NCBI GenBank assembly: GCA_965603205.1
Contig: CBFDCC010000014.1
Location: forward strand, 1 to 59,229
Length of the DNA stretch: 59,229 nt
Direction of reading: 5' to 3'
DNA from: Temperatibacter sp965603205
GTDB taxonomy: Bacteria > Pseudomonadota > Alphaproteobacteria > Sphingomonadales > Kordiimonadaceae
Below the pieces are notes generated by a model, which did no database searches, was not told where the DNA came from, and saw nothing but the letters and a program-made list of their open reading frames with translations. The stretch's first letter is position 1; each line of letters begins with the position of its first letter. This document shows, piece by piece, positions 34,232-43,139 of the stretch. The translations under genes and the position numbers were made by a program.

Positions 34232-34783
34232 ATGAGTGATTTTGATTTTGGTCGTGTAACGGTCCTTTTAGCCGAGGATAGTCCGTTCATTAGATCGTTA
34301 TTAATTAATTCCTTGAAAATTGTAGGCGTCGGGACTGTGATTGCAGTGGAGGACGGTGGTGCTGCTATAGAGTTTCTTAAAAAAGTAAAAGAAGATCCCA
34401 TAAAGGCGGGATGTCAGCGAGTTGATATCGTTATGTCAAATTGGGATATGAGCCCTGTCGATGGTATGATGTTATTGCGTTGGTTGCGTCGCCATAAGGA
34501 TAGTCCCGATCGTTTTGCACCCTTTATTATGATTACAGGCTATACAGAACCTGAACGTATAACACAGGCACGAAAAATGGGCGTGACAGAAGTCTTAGCA
34601 AAGCCTTTTACGGTTAAGAATATTGCTGAAAAATTACAAGCTATTGTCGATAGGCCTCGCCAATTTGTTCATACCGCTGATTATTTTGGGCCTGATCGTA
34701 GGCGCCGTAAACTTGAAGGTGGTGCTACTGAGCGTCGTTTATTGAATGATAAAAGCGAAGGTGTGGAGATTATCCGTGGTTAA
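34232..34783 (+). CDS. Response-regulator receiver protein with Asn in place of the phospho-acceptor Asp
   Basis: A 183-residue single receiver domain plus a basic tail. The acid pair (LLAEDSPFIR), conserved Thr (FIMITGYTEPE) and Lys (EVLAKPFT) are all present. At the usual acceptor position the sequence reads DIVMSNWDMSPVDG, where relatives have D-W, so residue 70 is Asn (codon 34439-34441). Without that Asp the domain should not be phosphorylated in the normal way. The C-terminal tail (DYFGPDRRRRK) is found in other alphaproteobacterial receivers. It overlaps the following Hpt gene by 8 bases, so the products are likely made together. Confidence 0.85.
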   Translation: MSDFDFGRVTVLLAEDSPFIRSLLINSLKIVGVGTVIAVEDGGAAIEFLKKVKEDPIKAGCQRVDIVMSNWDMSPVDGMMLLRWLRRHKDSPDRFAPFIMITGYTEPERITQARKMGVTEVLAKPFTVKNIAEKLQAIVDRPRQFVHTADYFGPDRRRRKLEGGATERRLLNDKSEGVEIIRG

Positions 34784-35285
34784 ATCAGATAAAGGTGTCA
34801 TTGTTCGTTTCTATCGTTTTTCAAACAAATTGCGTGAAAAAGTAGCAGGCCTTGGCGTCAAGCCTGGAGAAGCTTCTGTCTCGTTGGAAGCGTTAGAAAA
34901 AGCCGAAGAGGCGATGCAGAAAATGTCGGAAGATTACCCAGATTGGGTATCCAGCCTTTTGGCGACTTTGGCAGAACATCATGGACGCTGTGTAGATACA
35001 CCCGAGGAAAGAAACGATCACTTTGAAGATATTAACCATGTGGCTCATGATATGAAAGGTCAAGGTGGTACATTTGGTTATCCACTAATATCGGCCTTTT
35101 CAGATTCTCTTTATAACTTCACAGATGGTAAACACTTACGCACTGATAACGAAGTTGAAATTGTGAGAGCTCATATAGATGCTATGCGCGCTGTTATTAA
35201 AGGGCGCGTGAGTGGTGATGGCGGCAAGATAGGTATTGAACTAACAAAGAGTTTGAATGCCGCTATTGAAAAATACGCTGAATAA
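34776..35285 (+). CDS. Hpt-like phosphotransfer protein
   Basis: About 169 residues. The segment INHVAHDMKGQGGTFGYPLI has the HxxKG-type phospho-His motif (His about residue 91), with helices before (WVSSLLATLAEHHGRC) and after. GTG 34776 is taken as start because GGAG lies 7 bases upstream and this gives a short, coupled overlap with the receiver gene; an ATG at 34746 lies deeper in that gene. Its role is presumably tied to the receiver next to it. No kinase is nearby. Confidence 0.75.
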   Translation: MVKSDKGVIVRFYRFSNKLREKVAGLGVKPGEASVSLEALEKAEEAMQKMSEDYPDWVSSLLATLAEHHGRCVDTPEERNDHFEDINHVAHDMKGQGGTFGYPLISAFSDSLYNFTDGKHLRTDNEVEIVRAHIDAMRAVIKGRVSGDGGKIGIELTKSLNAAIEKYAE

Positions 35286-35305
35286 TCACTAAATAGGGCA
35301 GAGCG

Positions 35306-36058
35306 ATGAAAAAGACCATTCTAAGTGTTGTTTTTCTCGCTGTTATAGTGATCATAGCTGTGAAAATTACGCCGTCCTCTATTGATGACGCCCTCGATGA
35401 TCCAGACCGCTCGATCAGTGATAGATTGAAGGATGATTTACGAAAACCTACTGAAGTTCTAACATTCTTTGGTGTTCAGCCAAACATGAAGGTATTTGAT
35501 CTTTTCTCAGGCGGTGGGTATTATAGTGAAATTGTCTCACGTATTGTAGGCGTAGAGGGGCAGGTATTCTCTCATAACAATCAAGCTTATTTAAATCTTG
35601 TTGAAAAAGAACTGGCAGAGCGCCAAAAGGATAACCGCCTACCTAATATAGAACGCCTTATATCAGAGGCCAATGACATCACCATTGAGCCTGATAGCCT
35701 AGATATGGTGCTGATGGTTCTCACATATCATGATTTATATTATATTGATAATGGTTGGCTGGCCATAGATGCACCAAGGTTGTTAGCTGAAATATTCAAA
35801 GGTTTAAAGCCTGGCGGCATTGTTGGGATCGTTGATCATGTTGCAGAAGCAGGTTCAGGACTGATGGCAGCACAAACACTTCACAGGATTGAGCCTGATG
35901 TTGTGCTTACTGAGATGGAAGCGGTTGGTTTTGTCTTTGACGGCGAAATAGACGTGCTAAGGAATGAGGCAGACCCACTTAATATTCCTATGTTTGAAAA
36001 GTCTATACGCGGTAAAACTGATCGTTTTGTCTATCGCTTTAAAAAACCTATTTCCTAA
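35306..36058 (+). CDS. Exported or membrane-anchored class I SAM-dependent methyltransferase (COG4798-like)
   Basis: A 250-residue protein with an N-terminal hydrophobic signal or anchor (TILSVVFLAVIVIIAVKI) and a methyltransferase domain. The SAM-binding motif I is MKVFDLFSGGGYYSEIVSRIVG, followed by a DMVLMVLTYHD motif and the LKPGGIVGIVDH strand. The signal on a SAM-dependent enzyme is unusual but characteristic of COG4798 'predicted methyltransferases'. The substrate is unknown. It follows the phosphorelay genes by 20 bases in the same direction and is convergent with phoA. Confidence 0.82.
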   Translation: MKKTILSVVFLAVIVIIAVKITPSSIDDALDDPDRSISDRLKDDLRKPTEVLTFFGVQPNMKVFDLFSGGGYYSEIVSRIVGVEGQVFSHNNQAYLNLVEKELAERQKDNRLPNIERLISEANDITIEPDSLDMVLMVLTYHDLYYIDNGWLAIDAPRLLAEIFKGLKPGGIVGIVDHVAEAGSGLMAAQTLHRIEPDVVLTEMEAVGFVFDGEIDVLRNEADPLNIPMFEKSIRGKTDRFVYRFKKPIS

Positions 36059-37549
36059 TTACTTATTGGCTCGTTTGCGCAGTTGCAAGGCATGGTCAAT
36101 GATATGAAAAATTTCATTCTGTTCTATGGTGCCTCTGGCTAGGTGTGCCCATGGTCCAATAGCATGTAAGGCTACATCATCACCGCCATGCGTCTGACTA
36201 CCAAGTGGGATGGCTGCCTGCTGGATAAAGTCTTTATCCATTGTTTTCTCAGCGGTTAAGGTTTCTCGCTCTCCCTTGATAGCGCCAACACCATTTTGAT
36301 AGCCAATAGTGGTATAGGGTTTATTATCCTTGGCTAGCGTAACTTTACCCTCTTCTGTAGATAACCCAAGGATAGGATTTCCTCGATCTGAATAGCCTGC
36401 AATAGTCATGGTGTGACTGTGGTCTGCCGTTACTAATATTAGAGTTTCTTTAGTATCGACCATGGATATGATTGATCTAACTGTTTGCGATAATTCTGTA
36501 GCCTCTTCTAACGCGCGATAGCCGTTGCCATCATGGTGGGCATGGTCAATGCGACCAGATTCAATCATTAGAAAGTAGCCTTTTTTATTTTTGGATAGCT
36601 TTTTAATGGCGAATTCACTCATTTCCTGTAGAGATGGCTCATTGCTGGCTCTATCGACTTCATACGACATATGCGAGGGGGTGAACAGGCCAAGGAGTGG
36701 CGCATTAGAATTTGGGTCTGTGGCTAAGAGTGCCTCACGTGTCTCAATATACTTAGCTCCTGTACGGGCGTTCTGCCAAGCAAGAGAAAGGTCATTGCCG
36801 TCTGTACGTTTGCCTTTGCCATCGCCCTTAAGTTTGAAGTTTCGGCGGCCGCCACCAAGAGCGAGGTCAATGCCGTTGCCATGTTTGAAGCTATGTAACT
36901 GGCTCGCTATATCTTTACAGCCATTTTCTATTGCCTCATTAGGTAAGTCGCCGTTGCTTTCCCATCCACGTTTAGAGGCATTTGCATAAACGGCTGCTGG
37001 TGTTGCGTGGGTAAGGCGGGCTGTCGAGATAATACCCGTCGACATGCCGATTTGCTCTGCGTAAGCGGCAATAGGGGTCAGTGTATGTTTGTTTGTACCC
37101 TCACAAAGACCTACTTTTTGCTCTGGTCCTGTATTAATAGCACCAATGCGCGTTTTAACCCCTGTATTAAGTGCGGTAGCCGTACCAGCAGAATCCGCTA
37201 TTTGGGCGTTGGTATTATAGGTTTTAACCAGTGCAGTGTGTGGGAATTCTTCAAATGATAAGAGATGCTCTTCGCCACGCCCACTATCTTTCTGACCCTC
37301 ATATATACGTGCAGCAGACAATGTTGCTACGCTCATGCCATCCCCCACAATCAAAATAACATTTTTTGCTTGATTTACATTAGGGTTATAGGCAATGCGC
37401 TTCTCAACAGCTGACTTTCCTTGCTTGAGCCAATAACCTGTTTTTTCATCGTCATAACCAGAAGTAGGGCGCTGATCCGCAGCGTGGATGAATAGTGAAC
37501 CTGAAATAATCGCTGAAATAGCTGTGGTAATAAGTAATTTTTTACGCAT
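36059..37549 (-). CDS. phoA: Alkaline phosphatase
   Basis: Exported phosphomonoesterase that releases phosphate from organic esters. About 496 residues with a signal peptide (LLITTAISAIISGSLFIHAA). The metal and active-site motifs are visible: VILIVGDGMSVATLSAAR near the N-terminus, the nucleophile serine in ADSAGTATALNTGVKT, ESGRIDHAHHDGN and VTADHSHTM. ATG 37549 (MRKKLL) is chosen because it precedes the signal peptide and has GGGGC upstream; earlier starts give an odd basic extension. The gene is convergent with the methyltransferase gene, whose stop adjoins its own. Confidence 0.95.
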   Translation of the reverse strand: MRKKLLITTAISAIISGSLFIHAADQRPTSGYDDEKTGYWLKQGKSAVEKRIAYNPNVNQAKNVILIVGDGMSVATLSAARIYEGQKDSGRGEEHLLSFEEFPHTALVKTYNTNAQIADSAGTATALNTGVKTRIGAINTGPEQKVGLCEGTNKHTLTPIAAYAEQIGMSTGIISTARLTHATPAAVYANASKRGWESNGDLPNEAIENGCKDIASQLHSFKHGNGIDLALGGGRRNFKLKGDGKGKRTDGNDLSLAWQNARTGAKYIETREALLATDPNSNAPLLGLFTPSHMSYEVDRASNEPSLQEMSEFAIKKLSKNKKGYFLMIESGRIDHAHHDGNGYRALEEATELSQTVRSIISMVDTKETLILVTADHSHTMTIAGYSDRGNPILGLSTEEGKVTLAKDNKPYTTIGYQNGVGAIKGERETLTAEKTMDKDFIQQAAIPLGSQTHGGDDVALHAIGPWAHLARGTIEQNEIFHIIDHALQLRKRANK

Positions 37550-37816
37550 GTAGATGCCCCTCTTAACAATAGTTTTTCTCACTTTGTCCTATAATATATT
37601 CAAAATCTATAACTAATGATCAATGAGTTTAGCAATTGACCGTATATATCCTGCAATTCGTCGCAAACTATGCGTTTTATTCCCATAAATCGGTAGGTTT
37701 GTCTTGTCAGCAAGTAAAAACATAAAAAATGCTGTTGGCAAAATATGAATAGCCCATAAGCCATGAAGGCATAGCCGAAAAGGGGGAGGGGCATAATCAC
37801 AAGCGAGGATAATAAA

Positions 37817-38302
37817 ATGTTAAATCTTAAGAATGTAATTGGCGCAACTATCATGGCTACTACTGCTTTTGCAGGTGCAACATCAGTATCAGCATCAGAC
37901 CTAACTGGCTGGGCACAAAATGCGGCTGAGGCTGTTGATGATAAAATGACGTACCCTTCAATGGCTCTAAGCCGGAACCAAGAAGGGGGCGCTACGCTGA
38001 AAGTTACTGTTGATCGTGAAGGTGATCTAATAGCGTCTAAAGTTATTAGTCGTGTTGGAAGCTCGTCTTTAACTTCTGCGGCACGTAGTTTGGTTAAAAA
38101 GGCTGATTTCCCTGCTCTGCCACGTGATTTTGCCGGCAACGAGCTAACTTTTGCCCTTAAGTTAAATTATGGCATAGCGGCTACATCGTCGGAATCATAT
38201 ACAATGAAGCACTTCGGTACAGTATCTACTGAGGAATTAGCATCATCAAGTAATGGTCCATTGTCAGCAAGCGTTAGTATTCTTACAAGCGCTGGGGACT
38301 AA
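37817..38302 (+). CDS. Exported TonB-C-like protein
   Basis: A 161-residue periplasmic protein: signal peptide (GATIMATTAFAGATSVSASD) followed by a TonB C-terminal-like domain. The typical pattern is YPSMALSRNQEGGATLKVTVDREGDLIASKVISRVGSSSLTSAARSLVKKADFPALP (shown here as one continuous family block, residues about 46-102; key parts YPSMAL, GGATLKV, DREG, SLTSAARSLV). Unlike TonB it has no membrane anchor or proline-rich linker, so it is not an energy transducer; these stand-alone domains are common in alphaproteobacteria with unknown roles. A strong terminator follows. Confidence 0.72.
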   Translation: MLNLKNVIGATIMATTAFAGATSVSASDLTGWAQNAAEAVDDKMTYPSMALSRNQEGGATLKVTVDREGDLIASKVISRVGSSSLTSAARSLVKKADFPALPRDFAGNELTFALKLNYGIAATSSESYTMKHFGTVSTEELASSSNGPLSASVSILTSAGD

Positions 38303-38324
38303 TCGTAACAGACAATATTTATGG

Positions 38325-38351
38325 AAAAAGGGACCTTTTGGTCCCTTTTTT
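38325..38351 (+). terminator. Rho-independent terminator (bidirectional)
   Basis: AAAAAGGGACC (38325-38335) pairs with GGTCCCTTTTT (38340-38350) over TTTT, with T after. It also covers the 3' end of the convergent VWA gene. Confidence 0.93.
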
Positions 38352-39522
38352 AACGTTTCAGCTCTTTCATGGCGCTATCGATACCGCCCAGCGTTAGTGG
38401 GTACATCTTATCACCCATGATATCCTTGATCATTTGGATAGACTGTCCATATTGCCAATGTTTTTCTGGAACAGGATTTAACCAAACTGCGCGTGAATAT
38501 ATTTGCGTCACTCGTTTCATCCATACTTCGCCAGATTCCTCATTCCAATGCTCAACCGATCCACCAGGGTAAGCTATTTCATAAGGGCTCATGGATGCAT
38601 CACCGACAAAGATGATTTTATAATCATGCGGGTATTTATGCAGCACATCCATAGTGGGGATATGATCGTTATGCCGACGGACATTATCTTTCCAGACCTT
38701 TTCGTATAGGCAATTATGAAAATAGAAAAATTCTAGGTGTTTAAACTCCGTTCTAGCGGCTGAAAATAGCTCTTCACAGATTTTAATAAAAGGATCCATG
38801 GATCCGCCAATGTCAAAAAATATCAATACTTTCACAGAGTTATGACGCTCTGGGACCATTTTAATGTCTAGGTAACCTTTATGAGCAGTAGATCTGATTG
38901 TATCATCTAAATCTAACTCTGTAGCCTCTCCTTCACGGGCAAAATGGCGAAGTTTTCTTAAGGCTATCTTTATGTTACGTGTTCCAAGTTCAACACTATC
39001 ATCAAGGTTTTTAAATTCGCGCTTATCCCAAACTTTAATGGCTTTGCCGTGGCGGCCTTTATCTTGGCCTATACGTACGCCTTCTGGATTATAGCCATAG
39101 GCTCCAAAGGGGCTGCGACCAGCGGTGCCGATCCATTTATTACCACCTTGGTGACGTTCATCCTGCTCCTCAAGACGTTTCTTGAGGGTTTCCATAATCT
39201 CATCCCAACTGCCCAGCTTATCAATCTCTGCCATCTCTTCTTCAGATAGGGTCAGTTCCGCCATTTTACGTAGCCATTCATCGGGAATTTCTACTTGCTC
39301 TTCACCTATGAATTCGACACCTTCAAAAACTTTGCCAAATATTCGGTCGAAAAGATCAAGTTTACCCTCATCTTTGACAAATGTAGCGCGTGATAGATAA
39401 TAAAAATCTTCAACACGATAGGAAGCGCATCCAGCTTTCATCGCCTCAATAAGGATGAGATATTCTTTGATGCTGACGGGGAGGCCACCATTCTTGAGCT
39501 CATAAAAGAAATTGATGAACAT
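38350..39522 (-). CDS. VWA-domain protein of CoxE type
   Basis: A 390-residue cytoplasmic protein. The C-terminal half is a von Willebrand A domain with a MIDAS-like loop (FFDIGGSMDPFIK) and the metal-site Asp in FVGDASMSPYEI; the N-terminal half is the CoxE-type helical region. CoxE/VWA proteins pair with MoxR AAA+ ATPases to remodel or insert cofactors into enzymes. The moxR gene lies four bases upstream on the same strand, so the two form an operon. The client enzyme is not in the window. Confidence 0.88.
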   Translation of the reverse strand: MFINFFYELKNGGLPVSIKEYLILIEAMKAGCASYRVEDFYYLSRATFVKDEGKLDLFDRIFGKVFEGVEFIGEEQVEIPDEWLRKMAELTLSEEEMAEIDKLGSWDEIMETLKKRLEEQDERHQGGNKWIGTAGRSPFGAYGYNPEGVRIGQDKGRHGKAIKVWDKREFKNLDDSVELGTRNIKIALRKLRHFAREGEATELDLDDTIRSTAHKGYLDIKMVPERHNSVKVLIFFDIGGSMDPFIKICEELFSAARTEFKHLEFFYFHNCLYEKVWKDNVRRHNDHIPTMDVLHKYPHDYKIIFVGDASMSPYEIAYPGGSVEHWNEESGEVWMKRVTQIYSRAVWLNPVPEKHWQYGQSIQMIKDIMGDKMYPLTLGGIDSAMKELKR

Positions 39523-39526
39523 GGAT

Positions 39527-40372
39527 TTATCTCTGTTGACGTTTGTTCATAAAGGCCAAGCGCTCAAATAGATGTACATCTTGCTCATTTTTAAGCAGAG
39601 CACCATGTAGCGGTGGTATAAGCTTGCTTGGGTCTTTGCTTTTGAGCACTTCTAGCGGTAAATCTTCTGCCATTAATAACTTTAACCAGTCCAACAACTC
39701 AGAGGTAGATGGTTTTTTCTTCAAGCCCGGTACTTCACGGATGTCATAAAAGACATTTAGGGCTTCTTTGACGAGTTCATGCTGGATATCTGGGAAGTGA
39801 ACATCAATGATAGCCCGCATTGTGTCGGCTTCTGGGAATTTAATGAAGTGAAAGAAACATCTACGCAAGAAAGCGTCAGGCAATTCTTTTTCGTTATTAG
39901 ATGTGATAATCACAATAGGGCGATTAAGGGCCTTAATTGTTTCACCTGTCTCATAGACATGAAATTCCATGCGATCAATTTCTAACAGCAAGTCATTTGG
40001 AAACTCAATATCGGCTTTATCAATCTCATCAATCAATAGAATAGGGGTGTTATCTGCGATAAATGCATCCCACATCTTTCCGCGTTTTATGTAATTACTG
40101 ATGTCTTTGACTTTTACGTCACCTAACTGGCTGTCACGTAGGCGCGACACGGCGTCATATTCATATAAGCCTTGTTGTGCCTTGGTCGTGGATTTTATAT
40201 GCCATTCAATAAGGTCCGTTCCAAAAGCTTTTGCCACTTCATGGGCTAGGACTGTCTTACCAGTACCAGGTTCTCCTTTAATCAGGAGAGGGCGTTTTAA
40301 TGTTGCTGCTGCATTAACGGCTACTTTTAAATCTTCTGTAGCGACGTAGGACTCGGTGCCTTGGAATTTCAT
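39527..40372 (-). CDS. MoxR-family AAA+ ATPase
   Basis: A 281-residue AAA+ chaperone. Walker A is KGEPGTGKTVLA (residues about 32-43), Walker B is ILLIDEIDKADIEFPN, sensor 1 is IVIITSNNEKELPDAFLRRC with an Arg finger, and the C-terminal lid follows. MoxR ATPases work with VWA partners to activate metalloenzymes; here the partner VWA gene is directly downstream. It is the first gene of this two-gene unit; 246 bases separate it from flaG and carry no gene I can see. Confidence 0.92.
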   Translation of the reverse strand: MKFQGTESYVATEDLKVAVNAAATLKRPLLIKGEPGTGKTVLAHEVAKAFGTDLIEWHIKSTTKAQQGLYEYDAVSRLRDSQLGDVKVKDISNYIKRGKMWDAFIADNTPILLIDEIDKADIEFPNDLLLEIDRMEFHVYETGETIKALNRPIVIITSNNEKELPDAFLRRCFFHFIKFPEADTMRAIIDVHFPDIQHELVKEALNVFYDIREVPGLKKKPSTSELLDWLKLLMAEDLPLEVLKSKDPSKLIPPLHGALLKNEQDVHLFERLAFMNKRQQR

Positions 40373-40618
40373 CGTTTAATACTCTTCTTATTTAAGCTGA
40401 TTACTACGGGCATTTTTATATTGCCCTATCGGAGAGCACAATGGCGAAGCTTTTAACTATATTCAAGTCTTTTACAGTCTACGTGGAAGTTTAAAATAAA
40501 TAAATATTTGTCATGCAAAAATATCCCGATATCAAAACACTTGTTTTGAACAGGACAATAATTTAGATAGCACTTCCTTTTCGAGGGAGGCTTCTGTGGC
40601 TATAAAGTCTTGTAAACT

Positions 40619-41032
40619 TTATGCTTTTGAGTCAACAGCTATACCTTCAACATCACGATAGCTTGCGAGCATTTCCATAATAGTTTCTGCTGGAAAACGC
40701 TGTATGACTTTACCAGTGTCATTATCTACATTCTCATAGAAATACCCACCAGTCTCGTCATCTTTGTTGATGCGAAGTCGTGTGTTACTTTGATCAGGCA
40801 TTAATTTAGAAATTTCCTCCGCCGCTCTATCGAATGGGGATTTAGTTTCTTGCTCGTCTGCTTTTTGGTCTTTAGATACAGTTTGAACAGCGATGGAGGT
40901 CTCTACATTTCCTACATCAACTGCTGATCTATCTATACTATTAGCCGGTGGGTTATCTGGTCCTTTGGCTGTTGATGGAGTGCGCAAGGTTATCACTTGG
41001 GCTGGTCCATTTAATTGTGTTATTTCTGTCAT
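40619..41032 (-). CDS. flaG: FlaG-family flagellar protein
   Basis: A 137-residue protein with a disordered N-terminal half and the FlaG C-terminal domain: RLRINKDDETGGYFYENVDNDTGKVIQRFPAETIMEML, where the (V/I)D..TGKVI..(I/F)P motif is diagnostic. FlaG proteins influence flagellar filament length and are encoded next to flagellins. It lies 131 bases downstream of fla1 on the same strand, beyond a hairpin, and may be partly expressed by read-through from it. No sigma-54 site was found directly before it. Confidence 0.85.
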   Translation of the reverse strand: MTEITQLNGPAQVITLRTPSTAKGPDNPPANSIDRSAVDVGNVETSIAVQTVSKDQKADEQETKSPFDRAAEEISKLMPDQSNTRLRINKDDETGGYFYENVDNDTGKVIQRFPAETIMEMLASYRDVEGIAVDSKA

Positions 41033-41123
41033 GTTCCTTACCTTTACGGTATTTCCTATAAAACCTCTTCTGACACTTCCTAAAGAAACTAATACGAAAC
41101 ACCTGTATCAGCTATAGTGAATA

Positions 41124-41150
41124 GCGAGCCCGGCGATATGCCGAGCTCGC
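41124..41150 (-). terminator. Hairpin after flagellin fla1
   Basis: GCGAGC-C-CGGC and GCCG-A-GCTCGC form an 11-bp stem with one mismatch and a 5-base loop. No T-run follows on the minus strand, so it may stabilise the mRNA end or weakly terminate before flaG. Confidence 0.55.
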
Positions 41151-41163
41151 AAATTCATATGTT

Positions 41164-41991
41164 TTAACGGAAGAGTCCGAGTACAGTCGATGGTGCCTGA
41201 TTGGCGATCGATAGAGCCTGTAAGCCAAGCTGTTGCTTCACTTGCAATGATTGCAAGTTCGCGCTTGTCTTAGCCATATCGGCGTCAACTAGGTTACCAA
41301 TACCTGTTTCGATACTATCAGATAGCTTGCTAGCAAAATCTTTCTGTAGTGAAAGTCTTTTATGACCCGCACCCATAGCTGAAAGAGAAGTGTTCACATT
41401 AGAAATTGAGCTTTCAATGTGTTGAACTGCAGATGAAGCTAGAGCAGCAGTTGTAATTGCCTCAGTAGTTGAGAAAGTTACATTGCTACCACTAATGGAT
41501 AAATCCTGTGCAGCGACTGAGATTGTGCTTGAGCCAGTATCATTAGTAATCGCAACGATAGCATCACCAGCATTTTCAACAGTGTTTTTACCGTTAAATG
41601 ATGCTGTGCTTACGATAGATGAAATTTGATCGCGTAGCTGACCGAAGTCACTATTAAGTGACGCGCGGCTTGCAGTATCAAGGCCTGCATCTTTAGCGGC
41701 AACAGCCTTTTCTTTCATCTCAATTAAAAGATCAGAAACTGCTTCGCCAGCTGCGATGCCAACGTCAAGAGATGACATTGCATTATCAAGTGAGCCTTTA
41801 ACAGCATTAATACCAGCAACGTTACCACGCAGCTTTTGAGCAATAGCAAAGACAGCTGAGTTGTCTTTAGCAGACGCTACCTTCATACCTGTATTAATTT
41901 GACCTTGTACCTTCTGAAGCGAAGTACTTGTTTTATTTAGATTTTGTAGGGCCAAGAAGGCACCAGAGTTCGTATTTACTGAGAAAGCCAT
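41164..41991 (-). CDS. Flagellin (fla1)
   Basis: A 275-residue filament subunit consisting almost only of the conserved D0/D1 helices: N-terminal SVNTNSGAFLALQNLNKT and C-terminal GNLVDADMAKTSANLQSLQVKQQLGLQALSIANQAP. There is no large hypervariable insertion, typical of short alphaproteobacterial flagellins. The ATG at 41991 (MAFSVN) has GGAG 7 bases upstream; the frame continues upstream into the 5' UTR and is rejected there. Expression is predicted from the sigma-54 promoter at 42061-42076, with three hairpins in the leader, the last enclosing the ribosome site. It shares a 581-bp identical tract with fla3, and is a likely substrate of the FlmG-type glycosyltransferase at 45522-47234. Confidence 0.97.
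   Translation of the reverse strand: MAFSVNTNSGAFLALQNLNKTSTSLQKVQGQINTGMKVASAKDNSAVFAIAQKLRGNVAGINAVKGSLDNAMSSLDVGIAAGEAVSDLLIEMKEKAVAAKDAGLDTASRASLNSDFGQLRDQISSIVSTASFNGKNTVENAGDAIVAITNDTGSSTISVAAQDLSISGSNVTFSTTEAITTAALASSAVQHIESSISNVNTSLSAMGAGHKRLSLQKDFASKLSDSIETGIGNLVDADMAKTSANLQSLQVKQQLGLQALSIANQAPSTVLGLFR
41213..41793 (-). repeat. 581-bp identical tract in fla1 (pair with 43403-43983)
   Basis: Bases 41213-41793 are identical to 43403-43983 at a fixed offset of 2190. Mismatches begin at both edges (41212 and 41794). The copies are direct repeats flanking fla2. Confidence 0.95.
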
Positions 41992-41998
41992 TTTGCTT

Positions 41999-42049
41999 CT
42001 CCTTTTTGGAGTTGTTACGGGGCATTTTGCCCTTGAGACCTTTTGTCTC
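41999..42049 (-). promoter_or_regulatory. fla1 5' leader with three tandem AAAAN-loop hairpins
   Basis: Reading the minus strand from the predicted start of transcription: GAGAC-AAAAG-GTCTC (42049-42035), GGGC-AAAAT-GCCC (42032-42020) and CTCC-AAAAA-GGAG (42011-41999). The last encloses the Shine-Dalgarno GGAG. The stems differ in sequence while the loops stay AAAA plus one base. This is a candidate recognition element for FlbT-type control of flagellin mRNA. Confidence 0.7.
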
Positions 42050-42060
42050 GTGTATACATA

Positions 42061-42076
42061 AGCAATTAGTGTGCCA
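42061..42076 (-). promoter_or_regulatory. Sigma-54 promoter of fla1
   Basis: TGGCAC-ACTAA-TTGCT on the minus strand, a full match to the -24/-12 consensus; transcription would start near 42050. Confidence 0.9.
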
Positions 42077-42172
42077 GACCTGAAAAGATGCCGGTGTTTT
42101 GTAACTACCTGAAATAGCTCAATAATATAATACTGCACTGCAGCATAGAGTGCATTTGGCATGGGTAATATA

Positions 42173-42229
42173 TGCCTAGTAGGCAAGAGGTGTCACGTTG
42201 TAATGGACGATGAGGCATTATTTGCCTAG
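42173..42229 (-). promoter_or_regulatory. Putative enhancer sites upstream of fla1
   Basis: A perfect palindrome TGCCTA-G-TAGGCA (42173-42185) and a half site TTTGCCTAG (from 42221) lie about 100-165 bases above the sigma-54 promoter. Similar TAGGCA-type sites occur above the other three flagellins, as expected for a FlbD-like activator. Confidence 0.45.
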
Positions 42230-42254
42230 TTGGGAGGGGTGCTGTAAGGAGGGG

Positions 42255-42272
42255 GTGGGCCCTGAGGCCCAC
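42255..42272 (-). terminator. Hairpin after flagellin fla2
   Basis: GTGGGCC and GGCCCAC pair perfectly over a 4-base loop, 10 bases beyond the fla2 stop. The T-run is weak. Confidence 0.6.
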
Positions 42273-42281
42273 TCCCACTAT

Positions 42282-43109
42282 TTACTGGAATAGGGACATG
42301 ATTGATTGCGGTGCTTGGTTTGCAATCGATAGTGCTTGAATGCCAAGTTGTTGCTTGACTTGCAATGATTGCAACTTAGCACTTACTTTAGCCATGTCTG
42401 CATCCACAAGGTTGCCGATACCTATCTCTATTGAATCTGACAATCTACCAATGAAGGTTTTTTGTAATTCAATGCGTTTTGCACCGGCGCCCAGTACTGA
42501 TAAGGCAGTATTAACATTGGAAAGTGAGCTTTCAAGAGCGGTTACTGCTACATCTGCTGCACTTTGCGTATTTATAACCGATGTCGAGCTAATTGAAATG
42601 TTAGTACCGCCCAAAGTTAAGTCTTGGTTGGTAATTGACAACGAATTGCTTGCATCATGGTTAGTAATCGCAATGATATTATCTGTGCCGCCATCAACCG
42701 CATTAGTTCCATTAAATTCCGCTGTTGTCACTATCGACGTAATCTGATCGCGTAATTGAGTGAAATCCTGATTAAGAGAGGATCTGCTCGAGGTGTCAAG
42801 GCCTTGGTCTTTGGAAGATACGGCCTTTTCCTTCATTTCGATTAGTAGATCAGAGATAGCTTCGCCAGCGGCAATCGAAACATCAATGGTTGAAAGTGCT
42901 CTATCGATTGAACCCTTTGCAGCATTAATCCCGGAAACATCCGCGCGGAGTTTCTGGGCAATTGCAAATACTGCTGAGTTATCTTTAGCGCTAGACACTT
43001 TTTTCCCCGTGTTAATCGCTGTTTGTACTTTTGATAAGCTTGCGTTGGTCTTGTTTAGTTGTTGCAATGCCAACATCGCGCCTTCATTAGTGTTTACAGT
43101 GAATGCCAT
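42282..43109 (-). CDS. Flagellin (fla2)
   Basis: A 275-residue flagellin with the same D0/D1-only plan (FTVNTNEGAMLALQQLNKTN at the start; IGNLVDADMAKVSAKLQSL near the end, finishing APQSIMSLFQ). It is clearly diverged from fla1 and fla3 in both DNA and protein and sits between them, outside the converted tract. ATG 43109 follows GGGAG. It has its own full sigma-54 promoter (43165-43179), an AAAAG-loop hairpin at the start of the mRNA and its own 3' hairpin, so it is an independent unit. Confidence 0.97.
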   Translation of the reverse strand: MAFTVNTNEGAMLALQQLNKTNASLSKVQTAINTGKKVSSAKDNSAVFAIAQKLRADVSGINAAKGSIDRALSTIDVSIAAGEAISDLLIEMKEKAVSSKDQGLDTSSRSSLNQDFTQLRDQITSIVTTAEFNGTNAVDGGTDNIIAITNHDASNSLSITNQDLTLGGTNISISSTSVINTQSAADVAVTALESSLSNVNTALSVLGAGAKRIELQKTFIGRLSDSIEIGIGNLVDADMAKVSAKLQSLQVKQQLGIQALSIANQAPQSIMSLFQ

Positions 43110-43139
43110 CTCGCATCTCCCTTCTGAAGAATATAATTA

